Source of the DNA: Antrihabitans auranticaus
GTDB taxonomy: Bacteria > Actinomycetota > Actinomycetes > Mycobacteriales > Mycobacteriaceae
DNA: 64,000 nucleotides
Assembly: GCF_016481275.1 (NCBI RefSeq)
Contig: NZ_JAEMNW010000005.1
Coordinates: 124,001 to 188,000, forward strand
Reading direction: 5' to 3'
Shown here in pieces: positions 19,901 through 30,900 of this stretch (the first letter of the stretch is position 1; each line of letters opens with the position of its first letter). The position numbers were made by a program, and so were the translations under genes. The notes below the pieces were generated by a model. It saw only the letters and a program-made list of their open reading frames with translations. It was not told the origin of the DNA and did no database searches.

Positions 19901-20728
19901 GTGGCACCGTTGCCAACGAAGGCCCTGCACATGGGGTCGGGCGAACCCGTACTGCTGATTCAGCCGTTCATGCTTTCGCCCCACGTGTGGCGCGGCGTGG
20001 CAGAGCGACTGGCCGAAGACTACGAAGTCTTCGCGCCCGCACTTGCCGGCCACTGGGGTGGCCCGCCCGTCGACGGCTGGAATGTCAGCGCGTCGTCGCT
20101 GGCAGACAGCATCGAGGCCCAGCTCGACGAGCTCGGCTGGGACACCTGCCACGTCGTGGGCAACTCACTCGGCGGCTGGGTCGGATTCGAACTCGTCCAG
20201 CGCGGCCGCGCCCGGACGATGACGGCCATCGCGCCCGCCGGCGGCTGGCGCGAGTTCACCGCCGATCAGATCCGCGTCGGCATCAAATTCCTCTCGCTCG
20301 GCCCGCTCGTCGGCGTCGGTCGGTTACTCGGCGACCTCGCGGTACACAATCGACTGATCCACAAACTGTTCCTGCCGCTCGTGAGCAAGAACGTCAGCGC
20401 CGTCGACTTCGCGGACGCCGAAGCAGTCGTGCTCGCCGCGACGCACTGTTCGGCATTCTTGAAGGTCTTGTGGACGGGGCTGCGCGGCGGGGGTGTCACC
20501 GGGCTCAGCGATGTGGCCATACCCGTTCGGCTGCTGCTCTGCGAAAACGACCGCATCATTCCGATGCGCCGGTACGGCAGCATGTTCCTCGAAGAACTGC
20601 CGCCCGAAGCCGACCGCATCACGATGCACGGCATCGGACACGTCCCCATGCTCGAGGATCCCGACCGAGTCGCGATGCTCGTTTCCGAGCACATCGCGGC
20701 AGCTCGGTCGGCACTGCGCGCCGGCTGA
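19901..20728 (+). CDS. Alpha/beta-fold hydrolase
   Basis: A 275-residue alpha/beta hydrolase with the nucleophile elbow GNSLGG (Ser near residue 88), an acid in LLCENDRIIP and the catalytic His in GIGHVPM. No signal peptide is seen. It lies between trpS and icd, as do Rv3337/Rv3338 in M. tuberculosis. The GTG start at 19901 has GAGGAAGG 7 bp upstream. The substrate is unknown; esterase or lipase-like activity on a small ester is the usual guess for this family. Confidence 0.88.
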   Translation: MAPLPTKALHMGSGEPVLLIQPFMLSPHVWRGVAERLAEDYEVFAPALAGHWGGPPVDGWNVSASSLADSIEAQLDELGWDTCHVVGNSLGGWVGFELVQRGRARTMTAIAPAGGWREFTADQIRVGIKFLSLGPLVGVGRLLGDLAVHNRLIHKLFLPLVSKNVSAVDFADAEAVVLAATHCSAFLKVLWTGLRGGGVTGLSDVAIPVRLLLCENDRIIPMRRYGSMFLEELPPEADRITMHGIGHVPMLEDPDRVAMLVSEHIAAARSALRAG

Positions 20729-20735
20729 CCAGCGG

Positions 20736-21959
20736 TCAACGCTCGTTGATGGCCTTCGCGAGGTTCTCGTCGAGTGCCCCGAGGAACTCCTCGGTCGTCA
20801 GGTAGCCCTGGTCGCTACCGACCAGGAGCGCGAGATCCTTCGTCATCTGGCCACCCTCGACGGTCTTGATGACCACGTCCTCGAGCGCTTGCGCGAAACC
20901 GATGACATCGGGTGTGTTGTCGAGCTTGCCGCGATGCTCCAGGCCACGCGTCCAAGCAAAGATCGAGGCGATCGGGTTCGTGGAGGTCGGCTTGCCCTGC
21001 TGGTGCTGGCGGTAGTGGCGGGTCACGGTGCCGTGGGCGGCTTCGGCCTCACAGGTCTGGCCGTCCGGGGTGAGCAGAACCGACGTCATCAGACCGAGTG
21101 AACCGAAACCCTGGGCGACAGTGTCGGACTGCACGTCGCCGTCGTAGTTCTTACAGGCCCAGACGTAGCCGCCCTCCCACTTCATCGAGGACGCAACCAT
21201 GTCATCGATCAGGCGGTGCTCGTAGGTAAGGCCCGCGGCGTCGTACTCGGGCTTGAACTCGGTGTCGAACACCTCCTGGAAGGTGTCCTTGAACATGCCG
21301 TCGTAGGCCTTGAGGATGGTGTTCTTCGTCGACATGTACACCGGGTAGTTCTGCTGCAGACCGTAATTCAGCGACGCGCGCGCGAAGTCCTCGATCGACT
21401 TCTTGAAGTTGTACATGCCGAGAACGACCCCGCCGTCCGCCGGGAACTTGACGACCTCGTGCTGGATCGGTTCGCCGCCACTGTCGGGAGTGAACGTCAG
21501 GGTGACAGTGCCGGACTCGAATACCTTGAAGTCGGTCGCGCGGTACTGGTCGCCGAACGCGTGGCGGCCGATGATGATCGGCTTCGTCCACCCTGGCACC
21601 AGACGCGGCACGTTCGAGATGATGATCGGCGCGCGGAAGATGGTGCCGCCGAGAATGTTTCGGATCGTGCCGTTCGGCGAACGCCACATCTTCTTGAGTC
21701 CGAATTCCTCGACACGCGCTTCGTCAGGCGTGATGGTGGCGCATTTGATGCCGACGCCGTGCCTCTTGATCGCGTTCGCAGAGTCGATGGTCACCTGGTC
21801 GTCGGTGTCGTCGCGGTGTTCGATACCCAAGTCGTAGTACTCGAGGTCGACATCCAAGTACGGATGGATCAGCTTGTCCTTGATGAACTGCCAGATGATC
21901 CGGGTCATCTCGTCGCCGTCGAGTTCGACGACAGTGCCCTCTACCTTGATCTTGGACAT
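20736..21959 (-). CDS. icd: NADP-dependent isocitrate dehydrogenase
   Basis: A 407-residue homodimeric-type NADP isocitrate dehydrogenase (Icd1, Rv3339c position). It oxidises and decarboxylates isocitrate to 2-oxoglutarate in the TCA cycle. Motifs include [24 protein letters not shown] for isocitrate binding, and [10 protein letters not shown] in the NADP site. The ATG at 21959 has a strong AGGAGGA upstream, which decides the start over longer in-frame options. It converges on the hydrolase with a 7-bp gap. Confidence 0.97.
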   Translation of the reverse strand: MSKIKVEGTVVELDGDEMTRIIWQFIKDKLIHPYLDVDLEYYDLGIEHRDDTDDQVTIDSANAIKRHGVGIKCATITPDEARVEEFGLKKMWRSPNGTIRNILGGTIFRAPIIISNVPRLVPGWTKPIIIGRHAFGDQYRATDFKVFESGTVTLTFTPDSGGEPIQHEVVKFPADGGVVLGMYNFKKSIEDFARASLNYGLQQNYPVYMSTKNTILKAYDGMFKDTFQEVFDTEFKPEYDAAGLTYEHRLIDDMVASSMKWEGGYVWACKNYDGDVQSDTVAQGFGSLGLMTSVLLTPDGQTCEAEAAHGTVTRHYRQHQQGKPTSTNPIASIFAWTRGLEHRGKLDNTPDVIGFAQALEDVVIKTVEGGQMTKDLALLVGSDQGYLTTEEFLGALDENLAKAINER

Positions 21960-22145
21960 GGGTACTCTGCGTCCTCCTAGGAAGGTGCCCTCGTTGACCA
22001 CCGCGAATCCGCTTGTGAGCGATCCCAGCTGTTCAACAGACAACGTATACGTCGTGGCCGAAACACGTCATGCCCAATCTAAACATGACGCACGTACGGG
22101 TTAAGGCGGGTCCCTACAGGGAGTTCCAGGGCACTGCGCACCGAC

Positions 22146-22154
22146 TGCTAACAT
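22146..22154 (+). promoter_or_regulatory. Extended -10 promoter element of metZX
   Basis: TGCTAACAT has a TGn extension before a TAACAT hexamer and ends 8 bp before the riboswitch P1 stem. The transcript would then start at about 22161, right at the aptamer. No good -35 is seen, as is common for extended -10 promoters. Confidence 0.45.
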
Positions 22155-22162
22155 TTCGGGCA

Positions 22163-22280
22163 GGTCATGAGTACCAGCGCATAGCCCCGGCTTGTTGGTC
22201 GGCAACCCTCCTACCGCGGTGGGGTGCTCCGGGTGATGACCGGGCCCTCCGGTAAGCGAGAGGGCAAGTGCGTATCAGGA
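22163..22280 (+). ncRNA. SAM-IV riboswitch
   Basis: The leader of metZX has the features of the actinobacterial SAM-IV riboswitch. An outer stem pairs GGTCAT (22163-22168) with ATGACC (22236-22241). Internal hairpins include CTACCGCGGTGGGG and the CCGGCTTGTTGGTCGG segment. A downstream hairpin GCCCTC / GAGGGC spans 22244-22265. Binding of S-adenosylmethionine would lower expression of methionine biosynthesis. Identification is by pattern and by position before a Met gene. Confidence 0.85.
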
Positions 22281-22356
22281 GGTTTCGAAGCATGTGTTGT
22301 TGTAGCCGATAGGCCCCGACACCCCCCCCACCTTTCTCATTTCCTGGAGTACCCCC

Positions 22357-23655
22357 ATGACCGAAACAGACGCGTCCGCAAACTGGTCCTTCGAGACGAA
22401 GCAGATCCACGTCGGCCAGGTGCCCGACGGCACGACGAGCGCTCGTGCACTGCCGATCTACCAAACGACGTCCTATACGTTCAAGAACACCGATCACGCG
22501 GCAGCGCTCTTCGGGCTCGCAGAGCCGGGCAACATCTACACCCGCATCATGAACCCGACTCAGGACGCGGTCGAGCAGCGCGTCGCGGCACTCGAAGGCG
22601 GCGTGGCAGCACTGCTGCTCGCGTCCGGTCAGGCAGCGGAGACCTTTGCGATCCTCAACCTCGCACAGGCCGGCGACCACATCGTGTCGAGCCCGCGGCT
22701 CTACGGCGGAACGTACAACCTCTTCCACTACTCGCTCCCGAAACTGGGCATCGAGGTCTCCTTCGTCGAGGACCCCGACGACCTCGAGCAGTGGCGCGCG
22801 GCAATCCGCCCGAACACCAAAGCCTTCTTCGCCGAGACGATCTCGAACCCCAAGAACGACATCTTCGACATCCCCGGTGTCTCGGCCGTCGGCCACGAGT
22901 CCGGAATTCCGCTCATCGTGGACAACACGGTTGCCACGCCGTACCTGATCCAGCCCTTGGCGCATGGTGCGGACATCGTCGTGCACTCGGCAACCAAGTA
23001 CCTCGGCGGGCACGGAACGGCGATCGCCGGCGTGATCGTCGACGGCGGCAACTTCGACTGGACCCAGGGCCGCCACCCCGGCTTCACCACTCCCGACCCG
23101 AGCTACCACGGCGTCGTGTTCGCCGACCTCGGTGCGCCGGCCTTCGCACTGAAGGCGCGGGTGCAACTGCTGCGCGACCTCGGCTCGGCGATCTCGCCGT
23201 TCAACGCGTTCCTGATCAGCCAAGGCATCGAAACCTTGAGCCTGCGGATCGAGCGCCACGTCGAGAACGCACTGAAGGTCGCCGAGTTCCTCGAGGCTCA
23301 CCCCGACGTCACCTCGGTGGCGTACGCGGGCCTGCCCTCGTCGCCCTGGTACGAACGTGGCAAGCAACTCGCTCCGAAGGGTGCCGGCGCGATCGTCGCT
23401 TTCGAGCTCGCCGGTGGCGTCGACGCCGGTAAGCGGTTCGTCAACGCGCTGACCCTGCACAGCCATGTCGCTAACATCGGCGACGTGCGTTCGCTCGTCA
23501 TCCACCCCGCGTCGACGACCCATTCGCAGCTCACTCCCGAAGAGCAGCTCGCGTCCGGCGTCACGCCCGGCCTCGTCCGCCTGGCGGTCGGGATCGAGAA
23601 CATCGAAGACATCCTGACGGACCTTCGCGCTGGTTTCGTGGCGGCCGCGTCTTGA
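22357..23655 (+). CDS. metZ: O-acetylhomoserine sulfhydrylase
   Basis: A 432-residue PLP enzyme of the Cys/Met-metabolism family (annotated metC in Rv3340) that makes homocysteine from O-acetylhomoserine and sulfide. PLP-binding Lys214 sits in [13 protein letters not shown], with the phosphate-binding YTRIMNPTQ near residue 61. The length (about 430) is typical of sulfhydrylases, longer than cystathionine lyases. It lies behind a SAM-IV riboswitch. Its stop overlaps the metX start (TTGA). Confidence 0.94.
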   Translation: MTETDASANWSFETKQIHVGQVPDGTTSARALPIYQTTSYTFKNTDHAAALFGLAEPGNIYTRIMNPTQDAVEQRVAALEGGVAALLLASGQAAETFAILNLAQAGDHIVSSPRLYGGTYNLFHYSLPKLGIEVSFVEDPDDLEQWRAAIRPNTKAFFAETISNPKNDIFDIPGVSAVGHESGIPLIVDNTVATPYLIQPLAHGADIVVHSATKYLGGHGTAIAGVIVDGGNFDWTQGRHPGFTTPDPSYHGVVFADLGAPAFALKARVQLLRDLGSAISPFNAFLISQGIETLSLRIERHVENALKVAEFLEAHPDVTSVAYAGLPSSPWYERGKQLAPKGAGAIVAFELAGGVDAGKRFVNALTLHSHVANIGDVRSLVIHPASTTHSQLTPEEQLASGVTPGLVRLAVGIENIEDILTDLRAGFVAAAS

Positions 23656-24782
23656 CAGTTTCACGCGCAGCCCGTCCGGATGCGGTATTCCCGCCGCCGG
23701 ACGGGCAGCTCGGCACCATCGGTATCGGTGCTGTCGAGCTCGAATCCGGAGCGGTGATCCCAGACGTCACCGTTGCGGTACAGCGCTGGGGTGAGCTGTC
23801 CCCGAAGCGAGACAACGTTGTGCTGGTCGAGCATGCCTTGACCGGCGATTCGCACGTCACGGGTCCGGCAACGGAGTACCACAAGCTGCCCGGCTGGTGG
23901 GACGGCATGGTCGGGCCCGGGATGCCGCTGGATACCGACGAATGGTGCGTCGTTGCGACCAACGTCCTCGGCGGCTGCAAAGGTACGACCGGTCCGTCCT
24001 CCATCGCGCCGGACGGAAAGTACTGGGGCTCACGCTTTCCCGGAATCTCCATCCGCGATCAGGTCACTGCCGAGAAAGCGGTTCTGGACCGGCTCGGTAT
24101 CGAGCGGCTTGCATCGGTCGCCGGTGGCTCGATGGGTGGCATGCGCGTTCTGGAGTGGATGGTCGGCGAGCCGGACCGGGTTGCGTCGGCCCTCGTTCTC
24201 GCCGTCGGAGCGCGCGCCACCGCTGACCAGATCGGTACGCAGACAACACAGATCGCCGCGATCGCTGCCGATCCCCACTGGCAGGGCGGCGATTATCACG
24301 GCAGCGGAAATGCGCCGCTGGCCGGCCTCCGGATTGCGCGCCGCATCGCGCATCTGACCTACCGCACCGAGTTCGAACTCGATCATCGCTTCGAAAACTT
24401 CGCCCAAGGCGACGAGAATCCTTTGGCCGGTGGCCGATACGCCGTGCAGAGCTACCTCGAGCACCAAGCCGACAAGCTGGTTTCGCGGTTCGACGCGTCG
24501 ACCTACGTACTGCTCACCGACGCGATGAACCGGCACGACGTCGGTCGTGGCCGCGGCGGCGTGGAAGCAGCACTCGCAGCAACCCCGGTTCCCTGCGTGG
24601 TCGGCGGAGTCGACTCCGACAGGCTGTATCCGCTTCGGACACAGCAAGAGTTGGCAGATCATCTCCCCGGCTGTGCCGGCCTGGAGATTCTGCACTCCAG
24701 GGACGGGCACGACGGCTTCCTCACCGAGGCAACGGCCGTCGCCAAACTTCTCGGCGAGACCATGAACCTGGCGCGCGGCTAA
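23652..24782 (+). CDS. metX: Homoserine O-acetyltransferase
   Basis: A 376-residue alpha/beta-hydrolase-fold acyltransferase (Rv3341, metA/metX) that acetylates homoserine, the step before MetZ. The nucleophile is Ser160 in GGSMGGMR. The acid lies in VDSDRLYP and the catalytic His in SRDGHDGFL. It starts with TTG at 23652, overlapping the metZ stop by 4 bp, so the pair is under the same SAM control. The stop overlaps the convergent DUF3017 gene by 4 bp. Confidence 0.95.
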   Translation: MTVSRAARPDAVFPPPDGQLGTIGIGAVELESGAVIPDVTVAVQRWGELSPKRDNVVLVEHALTGDSHVTGPATEYHKLPGWWDGMVGPGMPLDTDEWCVVATNVLGGCKGTTGPSSIAPDGKYWGSRFPGISIRDQVTAEKAVLDRLGIERLASVAGGSMGGMRVLEWMVGEPDRVASALVLAVGARATADQIGTQTTQIAAIAADPHWQGGDYHGSGNAPLAGLRIARRIAHLTYRTEFELDHRFENFAQGDENPLAGGRYAVQSYLEHQADKLVSRFDASTYVLLTDAMNRHDVGRGRGGVEAALAATPVPCVVGGVDSDRLYPLRTQQELADHLPGCAGLEILHSRDGHDGFLTEATAVAKLLGETMNLARG

Positions 24783-25069
24783 CCGGTTCCCAACGGGTCG
24801 ATCGACGCGGCGAGCAGCACGATTGCAGTTCCGACCGTCACCAGCGCCAGCACGTCGAAGCCCTTGCCCCGCACGGCGAGCAAACCCACCCGGTCGGCCG
24901 GCAAGCACAACCGAAATGCCGCCGCGAGCAGCGTTCCGCCGCCGAATACGAGCGCACCACGGCGCCAGCGTTCCGACAGGACCAGAACCACCGCGACTAC
25001 GATCACGATCGTCACCACCACCATCGGCAGGTGGCAACGGACGTAAGTGAGAACCCGGCCTCGTGTCAC
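24779..25069 (-). CDS. DUF3017-type small membrane protein
   Basis: A 96-residue protein with three predicted membrane segments (about 14-32, 37-55 and 72-90). It is like the DUF3017 proteins found just downstream of folD in Mycobacteriales (Rv3355c position). The GTG at 25069 overlaps the folD stop (GTGA), which decides the start. The long frame upstream is out-of-frame folD sequence. Function is unknown. Confidence 0.75.
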   Translation of the reverse strand: MTRGRVLTYVRCHLPMVVVTIVIVVAVVLVLSERWRRGALVFGGGTLLAAAFRLCLPADRVGLLAVRGKGFDVLALVTVGTAIVLLAASIDPLGTG

Positions 25070-25914
25070 TCGAGCTCGGCCCGCTCGACCACGTTCGACA
25101 GCAGAAACGCTCTCGTCAGCGGTCCGACGCCACCGGGGTTCGGCGACAGATAGCCCGCAACATCCGCGACGTCCAGCGCCAGATCGCCGACGCGGCCGTC
25201 CGGCCCGCGGGCCGCGCCGACGTCGACGACCGCTGCGCCCGGCTTCACCATGTCGGCGGTGATCAGACCGGGCGAACCCGCTGCCGCCACGACGATGTCC
25301 GCCCGCCGGACCTCGGCCGCGAGGTCGCGCGTTCCGGTGTGGCACAACGTGACCGTCGCATTCTCGGTCCGGCGCGTCAGCAGCAACCCGAGCGGTCGGC
25401 CGACCGTGATGCCGCGGCCGACGATCACGACATGCGCACCGGCGATCGGCACGTCGTACCGACGCAGCAGCGCCAGCACGCCACGCGGCGTACACGGCAA
25501 CGGCGCCTCCTTGCCGAGCACTAGTCGCCCGAGGTTGACCGGGTGCAACCCGTCCGCGTCCTTGTCGGGGTCGATCCGCTCGAGGGCCGCGTTCTCGTCG
25601 AGATGCTTCGGGAGCGGAACCTGGACGATGTAGCCGGTGCACGCCGGATCGGCATTGAGCTCGTCGATGGTGTCGTCGAGCTGCGCTTGGCTGACGTCCG
25701 CAGGCAGATCACGCCGGATCGAGTTGATCCCGACCTTCGCACAGTCGCTGTGCTTCAGCCGAACGTAGGTTGCCGAACCCGGATCGTCACCGACGAGTAC
25801 TGTGCCGAGCCCAGGCGTGATCCCCCGTTCCCGTAGTGCGGTGACGCGTTTTGTCAGGTCCTCGAAGATCTCGTCACGGGTGGCCTTGCCATCTAGGAGA
25901 ATCACGCCCGCCAT
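25066..25914 (-). CDS. folD: Methylenetetrahydrofolate dehydrogenase/cyclohydrolase
   Basis: A 282-residue bifunctional FolD, interconverting 5,10-methylene-, methenyl- and 10-formyl-tetrahydrofolate for purine and fMet-tRNA synthesis. It shows the catalytic lysine region [15 protein letters not shown], the [11 protein letters not shown] motif, the PCTPRG loop and the NADP-binding [12 protein letters not shown]. The length is typical. It is coupled to the DUF3017 gene, and mfpA lies 15 bp upstream on the same strand. Confidence 0.97.
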   Translation of the reverse strand: MAGVILLDGKATRDEIFEDLTKRVTALRERGITPGLGTVLVGDDPGSATYVRLKHSDCAKVGINSIRRDLPADVSQAQLDDTIDELNADPACTGYIVQVPLPKHLDENAALERIDPDKDADGLHPVNLGRLVLGKEAPLPCTPRGVLALLRRYDVPIAGAHVVIVGRGITVGRPLGLLLTRRTENATVTLCHTGTRDLAAEVRRADIVVAAAGSPGLITADMVKPGAAVVDVGAARGPDGRVGDLALDVADVAGYLSPNPGGVGPLTRAFLLSNVVERAELE

Positions 25915-25929
25915 TGTTTCAGACGACCG

Positions 25930-26535
25930 TTACCCAACGACCAGTCCGCTGGCTTGTGCGTACGCAACCGCCTGGCTCTGCTCGATCCGGGCGCCCGTCA
26001 GCTTGGCCGTACGCCACAACATCGCGTCGATGTGCGCACCTCGCAGGTCGGCGTGCTCGAGTCGCAGCCCGGTCGTTCGCGCACCCATCAGATCCACCGA
26101 ATTGAGCGACGCGCCACGCAGATCGGCCTGCACGAGGATCGCATCCCGGAACCTGCAGTCGCTCAGGTCCACCTTCTGCAGATCGGCGCCACCGAGTGAT
26201 GCCAGGGAAAAGTCCACCTCCTGAAGCTGAATCGGCCGCATCCGGCAGTGCTGGAACGTGGATCCCAGCATCGTCGAGATTCGGAAAGTACTGTGCCACA
26301 GCGTTGTTCCGCTGAACGTACACGACCTGAACGCCGACGCGACATGGTGGGACCGACTCAGGTCCGCACCCGTGAAGTCGCACTCGGTGAACACGACACG
26401 CTCGGTCCGTAGGCCCGCCAGCTCGGCTTCCCGAAACGAACACCGGGTGTAATGCCGGTCGCTCCACGCCTCCCCCGCATGCAGGGATTCGCTGTAGTCC
26501 TCGGCGATGAACTGCTCGTAATCGACGGTAGACAT
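25930..26535 (-). CDS. mfpA: MfpA-like pentapeptide repeat protein
   Basis: A 201-residue right-handed beta-helix protein built of A(D/N)Lxx pentapeptide repeats. It resembles M. tuberculosis MfpA (Rv3361c), with shared stretches such as LWHSTF, MLGSTF, ARTTGLRLEHADLRGA and LWRTA. MfpA mimics B-form DNA, binds DNA gyrase, and can lower quinolone sensitivity. The ATG at 26535 (MSTVDYEQF) is chosen because upstream frame sequence is the antisense of trmL. The position between folD and the SpoU gene matches M. tuberculosis, but the adjacent GTPase conservon (mfpB region) is absent. Confidence 0.85.
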   Translation of the reverse strand: MSTVDYEQFIAEDYSESLHAGEAWSDRHYTRCSFREAELAGLRTERVVFTECDFTGADLSRSHHVASAFRSCTFSGTTLWHSTFRISTMLGSTFQHCRMRPIQLQEVDFSLASLGGADLQKVDLSDCRFRDAILVQADLRGASLNSVDLMGARTTGLRLEHADLRGAHIDAMLWRTAKLTGARIEQSQAVAYAQASGLVVG

Positions 26536-26565
26536 TCCCTCATTCTCCGCCTCTGAAAGGCTGGT

Positions 26566-27033
26566 GTGGTGTTCCGTTTGATGTTCCACGAACCTTGCAT
26601 CCCGCCCAACACGGGAAACGCCATCCGTCTCGCAGCCGGAACAGGGTGTGAACTGCACCTTGTGAAGCCGCTGGGCTTCGACATGTCCGAGCCGAAGCTC
26701 CGTCGCGCCGGCCTCGACTACCACGACCTCGCCTCGGTGACCGTGCACGAGAACCTCCCGGCCGCATGGGACTCCCTGCAGCCCGAGCGCGTCTTCGCCT
26801 TCACCGCCCACGCGACCACGTCGTACGCCGATATCTCCTACCGCGCCGGTGACGTCCTCCTGTTCGGTCCTGAGCCGACCGGCTTGGCACCCGAGGTACT
26901 CGCCGATCCGCACGTCACGGCACAGCTCCGGATCCCTATGCTGGCCGGGCGTCGATCACTGAACCTCGCCAATGCCGCCTCGGTCGCCCTGTACGAGGCG
27001 TGGCGCCAGCACGGTTTCGAGGGCAGCGTCTAA
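26566..27033 (+). CDS. trmL: tRNA (cytidine/uridine-34-2'-O)-methyltransferase, SpoU family
   Basis: A 155-residue SPOUT methyltransferase of the TrmL/SpoU group (Rv3366 position). It shows MFHEPCIPPNTGNAIRLAA, the SAM-knot segment LLFGPEPTGL and IPMLAGRRSLNLANAASVALYE. TrmL 2'-O-methylates the wobble nucleotide of some leucine tRNAs. The start is GTG at 26566 or the adjacent GTG at 26569. It is divergent from mfpA, with only 30 bp between them, and overlaps the convergent DUF4349 gene by 4 bp. Confidence 0.9.
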   Translation: MVFRLMFHEPCIPPNTGNAIRLAAGTGCELHLVKPLGFDMSEPKLRRAGLDYHDLASVTVHENLPAAWDSLQPERVFAFTAHATTSYADISYRAGDVLLFGPEPTGLAPEVLADPHVTAQLRIPMLAGRRSLNLANAASVALYEAWRQHGFEGSV

Positions 27034-27944
27034 CCGACCTCCTGCTGTTCGGCTTGCTCTGGCTTCGATCGATGACTACGGCGGGCACCGCTGATCACCC
27101 GCCAACCTAGCCAGCCGAGCAACGCGATGACGCCCAATAACCCAACCCACGGGATCGCCTTCCCGACGAACAGCACGACCGCCCCGATCGCGTCGAGAAC
27201 AGAATTCCAGCCCGACACGATTCCGTCCCAGAAGCTGTCCGGGTCCGGCTCGGGGTTCGGCGGGGGTATGTCTTCTGTGGTGAATTCGATCGAGAGCGTG
27301 GACAGGTCGATCTGATCGTCGAGGTGCCGTTTCTGCGCCACCAGGCTGTCCAGTTCTGCTTGCCTGCTCGACAACGCGTTTTCCGCCTCGATCAGATCCG
27401 CTGTGTTGGTCGCTGCCGCGATCAATGCCCGCAGGCGGTCGGTCGATGCCTGCAAGGCTTTGATCCGGGCGTCGAGATCGTCGACTTGCAGGGTGACATC
27501 CGTGCTGGTGATGGTGATGCTGGTGACCCGCCCGTATTCGTGCAGTGCGGCGACGAGTTGGTCGGTCTTGTCGGATGGCACGCGGACTGTCAGCGACGCA
27601 CTCGGTTGCGTGTTCGGAGTCCCCGGCTGCTCGGTCCGGTTGTCGACTCGCCCGCTCAGCGACTCCACCTTCGTGATGGTCTTGTGGGCGGACTCGATCG
27701 GGTCCGGCGCTGTGATGAAGACGCTGCCTGTCGTGATTTCCTTTCGTTCGGCCGTCGCGTCGACGGGCGCTTCGCGCATTCCGCCAGAGTCCATCGTGAT
27801 GCCCGGTGGTTGCATCGGCGCAGGTTCGGTCGCCATCTGGCTTCCACCTGATTCGGTACTCGACCGTTTGCCGTCGGAGTCGTCGCCACAGGCGACCAGG
27901 AAGAAGGGCAACGCAAGCAGCAACGCGACCAATAGGCGTCTCAT
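27030..27944 (-). CDS. DUF4349 membrane-associated lipoprotein
   Basis: A 304-residue lipoprotein. The signal peptide ends in the lipobox FLVAC (Cys19). A DUF4349 domain follows (about 65-215): a beta-rich part (SASLTVRVPSDKTDQLVAAL) and a long coiled coil (about 150-205). A C-terminal membrane helix lies near 260-285, with a basic tail. The domain order suggests an envelope protein tethered at both ends. Function is not known. It lies 21 bp after dnaE2 on the same strand and may be co-transcribed with it. Confidence 0.85.
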   Translation of the reverse strand: MRRLLVALLLALPFFLVACGDDSDGKRSSTESGGSQMATEPAPMQPPGITMDSGGMREAPVDATAERKEITTGSVFITAPDPIESAHKTITKVESLSGRVDNRTEQPGTPNTQPSASLTVRVPSDKTDQLVAALHEYGRVTSITITSTDVTLQVDDLDARIKALQASTDRLRALIAAATNTADLIEAENALSSRQAELDSLVAQKRHLDDQIDLSTLSIEFTTEDIPPPNPEPDPDSFWDGIVSGWNSVLDAIGAVVLFVGKAIPWVGLLGVIALLGWLGWRVISGARRSHRSKPEQAEQQEVG

Positions 27945-27965
27945 GCTGGAAGGGTAAGGTGCCGA

Positions 27966-30900
27966 TCATCGAAAGTCCCGCGACTTGTGCGTGATTCGCA
28001 GATCCATTCGCTGCAGCCGATCCGCCACCACCGTCACCGCGCCCTCGGCGTTCTGCACTTTCCCCCTGATCAGCAGCGCAGGCGCGGACTGCGCCAACCT
28101 TCGGTACTTTGCCCAAAGCCCAACCGAACAAACCACATTGACCATTCCCGTTTCGTCTTCGAGATTGATGAAGGTGACGCCGGCAGCTGTTGCCGGACGT
28201 TGCCTGTGCGTCACCGCTCCCCCGACCAGTACCCGTTTGCCGTCGGGTATCGCGAGCAGTCTGTCGGCTGTGATCACTCCCAACGCATCGAGTTGCGGTC
28301 GCAGGAACTCGGTCGGATAAGTACCGGGTGATACGCCCGTCGCCCAGACGTCGGCGGCCGACAGTTCCAGATCACTCATGCCGGGCAGCGCGGGCGCTGT
28401 AGTCGAAGCCCCGAGCCCCGCGAGCCGGTCCGGCCGCTCGCCGGCCGCAGCGCCCGCCGCCCACAACGCCTCGCGGCGTGTGATTCCCAGGCTTCCCAAT
28501 GCTCCTGCCGTTGCCAACGCTTCGGCTTGCGACACGCTCAGTTCCACCCGACCCGTAAGGTCGAGGAACGACTCGTAGCGACCGCTCTCGGTGCGGGCGT
28601 CGAAGATCGCGGCTGCCAAGTCTGCGCCGATATGTCGAACAGCCGCGAGCCCCAGCCTGATCTGCATCCCCTCCTCTTCGAGCGTGGCGTCGGGCAGGCT
28701 CGCATTGATGTCGGGACCGTGCACGATCACGCCGTGCCGCCGCGCGTCGGCAACCAGCGATTGCGGTGAATAGAACCCCATGGGTTGCGCCCGCAGCAGA
28801 CCCGCGCAGAATGCTGCCGGGTGGTGCAGCTTGAACCACGACGAGTAGAACACCAGCGACGCGAAGCTCTGCGAATGACTTTCGGGAAAACCGAAATTTG
28901 CGAAAGCATAGAGCTTCTCGTAGATCCGGTCGGCGACGTCGTCGGGAATGTTGTGGAGCGTTCGCATTCCTTCGTAGAGCCTGCCTTTGAGCCGTTCCAT
29001 CCGCTCAGGTGACCGCTTGGATCCCATTGCGCGCCTGAGCTGATCGGCTTCTGCAGCAGAGAATCCCGCCACGTCGATCGCCATCTGCATCAACTGTTCC
29101 TGAAATAGCGGCACACCCTTGGTTCGCTCGAGCGAATGCTTCAGTGCCGGATGGTCGTACGTCACTGGTTCCAAACCGTTGTGGCGGCGAATGTAAGGAT
29201 GCACCGAGCCGCCCTGAATCGGCCCGGGCCTGATCAGCGCCACTTCGACAACCAGGTCGTAGAAGGTACGCGGTTTCAATCGGGGCAGCGTGGCCATCTG
29301 GGCACGCGATTCGACTTGGAAGACACCCACGGAGTCGGCCCTTTGCAGCATCTCGTAGACGGCTTGTTCAGTGAGGTCCAGTTCAGCCAGGTCGACTTCG
29401 ATTCCCTTGTGTTCCGCGACGAGATCGATCATGTAGTGCAGTGCCGACAGCATGCCGAGTCCGAGCATGTCGAACTTCACCAAACCCACTGCGGCACAAT
29501 CATCTTTGTCCCATTGCAGCACACTCCGATTCGCCATCCGCGCCCATTCGACGGGGCAAACGTCCGCGATGGGCCGGTCGCAGATCACCATTCCGCCCGA
29601 ATGAATGCCGAGGTGCCGGGGAAATCCCTCGATCTGCTGCGCGAGGTCGAGAACCGCAGCCGGAATATCGGTGTCCTTTTCCTGTCCTACGCCGTTCCAC
29701 CGACTGACCTGCTTGCTCCACGCATCCTGCTGCCCCTGCGAAAATCCGAGCGCTCGAGCCATGTCGCGCACCGACGACTTACCGCGATAGGTGATGACGT
29801 TCGCAACCTGCGCGGCGTACTCCCGGCCGAACTTGTTGTAGACGTGCTGAATCGCCTCTTCGCGTCGGTCCGATTCGATGTCGACATCGATATCCGGGGG
29901 GCCGTCGCGCTCGGTCGACAGAAACCTCTCGAACAGCAGCTCGTTGCGAACCGGATCGACGTTCGTGACACCGATCGCGAAGCACACCGCCGAGTTCGCT
30001 GCCGACCCTCTGCCCTGGCACAGGATGTCGTTGTCCTTGCAGAACTTGACGATGTCGTGAACGACCAGAAAGTAGCCCGGAAAGCCCAGTTCCGCAATGA
30101 TCTTCAGCTCGTGTTCGAGTTGCGCGTACGCCTTGGGTGACTCGCCGCGGGTGCCGTACCGCCGCCGAGCACCGGTCATGGTCAGTTCGCGCAGCCAGCT
30201 GTTCTCGGTATGTCCGGCCGGGACATCGAACGGCGGCAGCTTCGGTGCGATCAGACGCAAATCGAACGCACACTCCACGCCGAGTTCCGCAGCATTGCCG
30301 ACGGCGTGGGGATACTGGGCGAACAAGCGCTTCATCTCCGCGCCAGACCGCAGATGCGCACCTCCGGTCCCCGGGAGCCAGCCCGCCACCTCGTCCAGAC
30401 TCATCCTCGCGCGCACAGCCGCGATCGCCATTGCCAGCCTGCCGCGCTCGGGTGCCGCGAAGTGGGCGCCGGTCGTGGCAACCACGGGAAGTCGCTGCTG
30501 CCGAGCAAGATTCGCCAATTGCGCGTTTCGCTCGTCGTCATCGGGAATCCCGTGGTGTGTCAGTTCCACAGCCACACGCTCTCGCCCGAAGCGGTCGACG
30601 AGGTCGTGTAGAGCTACGGCCGCGGCCTCGATTCCACCGCGCTCCAAAGCTTTTCGCACATGCCCCTTACGACAGCCAGTGAGGATCTGCCAATGATCGC
30701 CCGCAGCTTCGGTGAGCGAGTCGAGGTCGTACTCGAGCTTTCCCTTCTCTCCGCCCTTCAGATGCGCGGCTGCTATCGCTCGCGACAAGCGCCGGTAACC
30801 TTCCTGCCCCCGTGCGAGCACGAGCAAATGGGTGCCGTCCGGGTCCGCAGATCCGGCGCGGGAATCCTTTGCACCCAAAGACAACTCGGATCCGAACACA

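Larger units (their letters stand above)
21960..22356. other. Intergenic regulatory region between icd and metZ
   Basis: This 397-bp non-coding stretch separates the divergent icd and metZ genes. It contains the icd leader, a palindrome ACGTATACGT at 22043-22052, and an inverted repeat CGTCATG / CATGACG (22066-22072 and 22084-22090). A likely extended -10 (TGC-TAACAT, 22146-22154) and the SAM-IV riboswitch follow. I see no gene in it. Confidence 0.7.
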
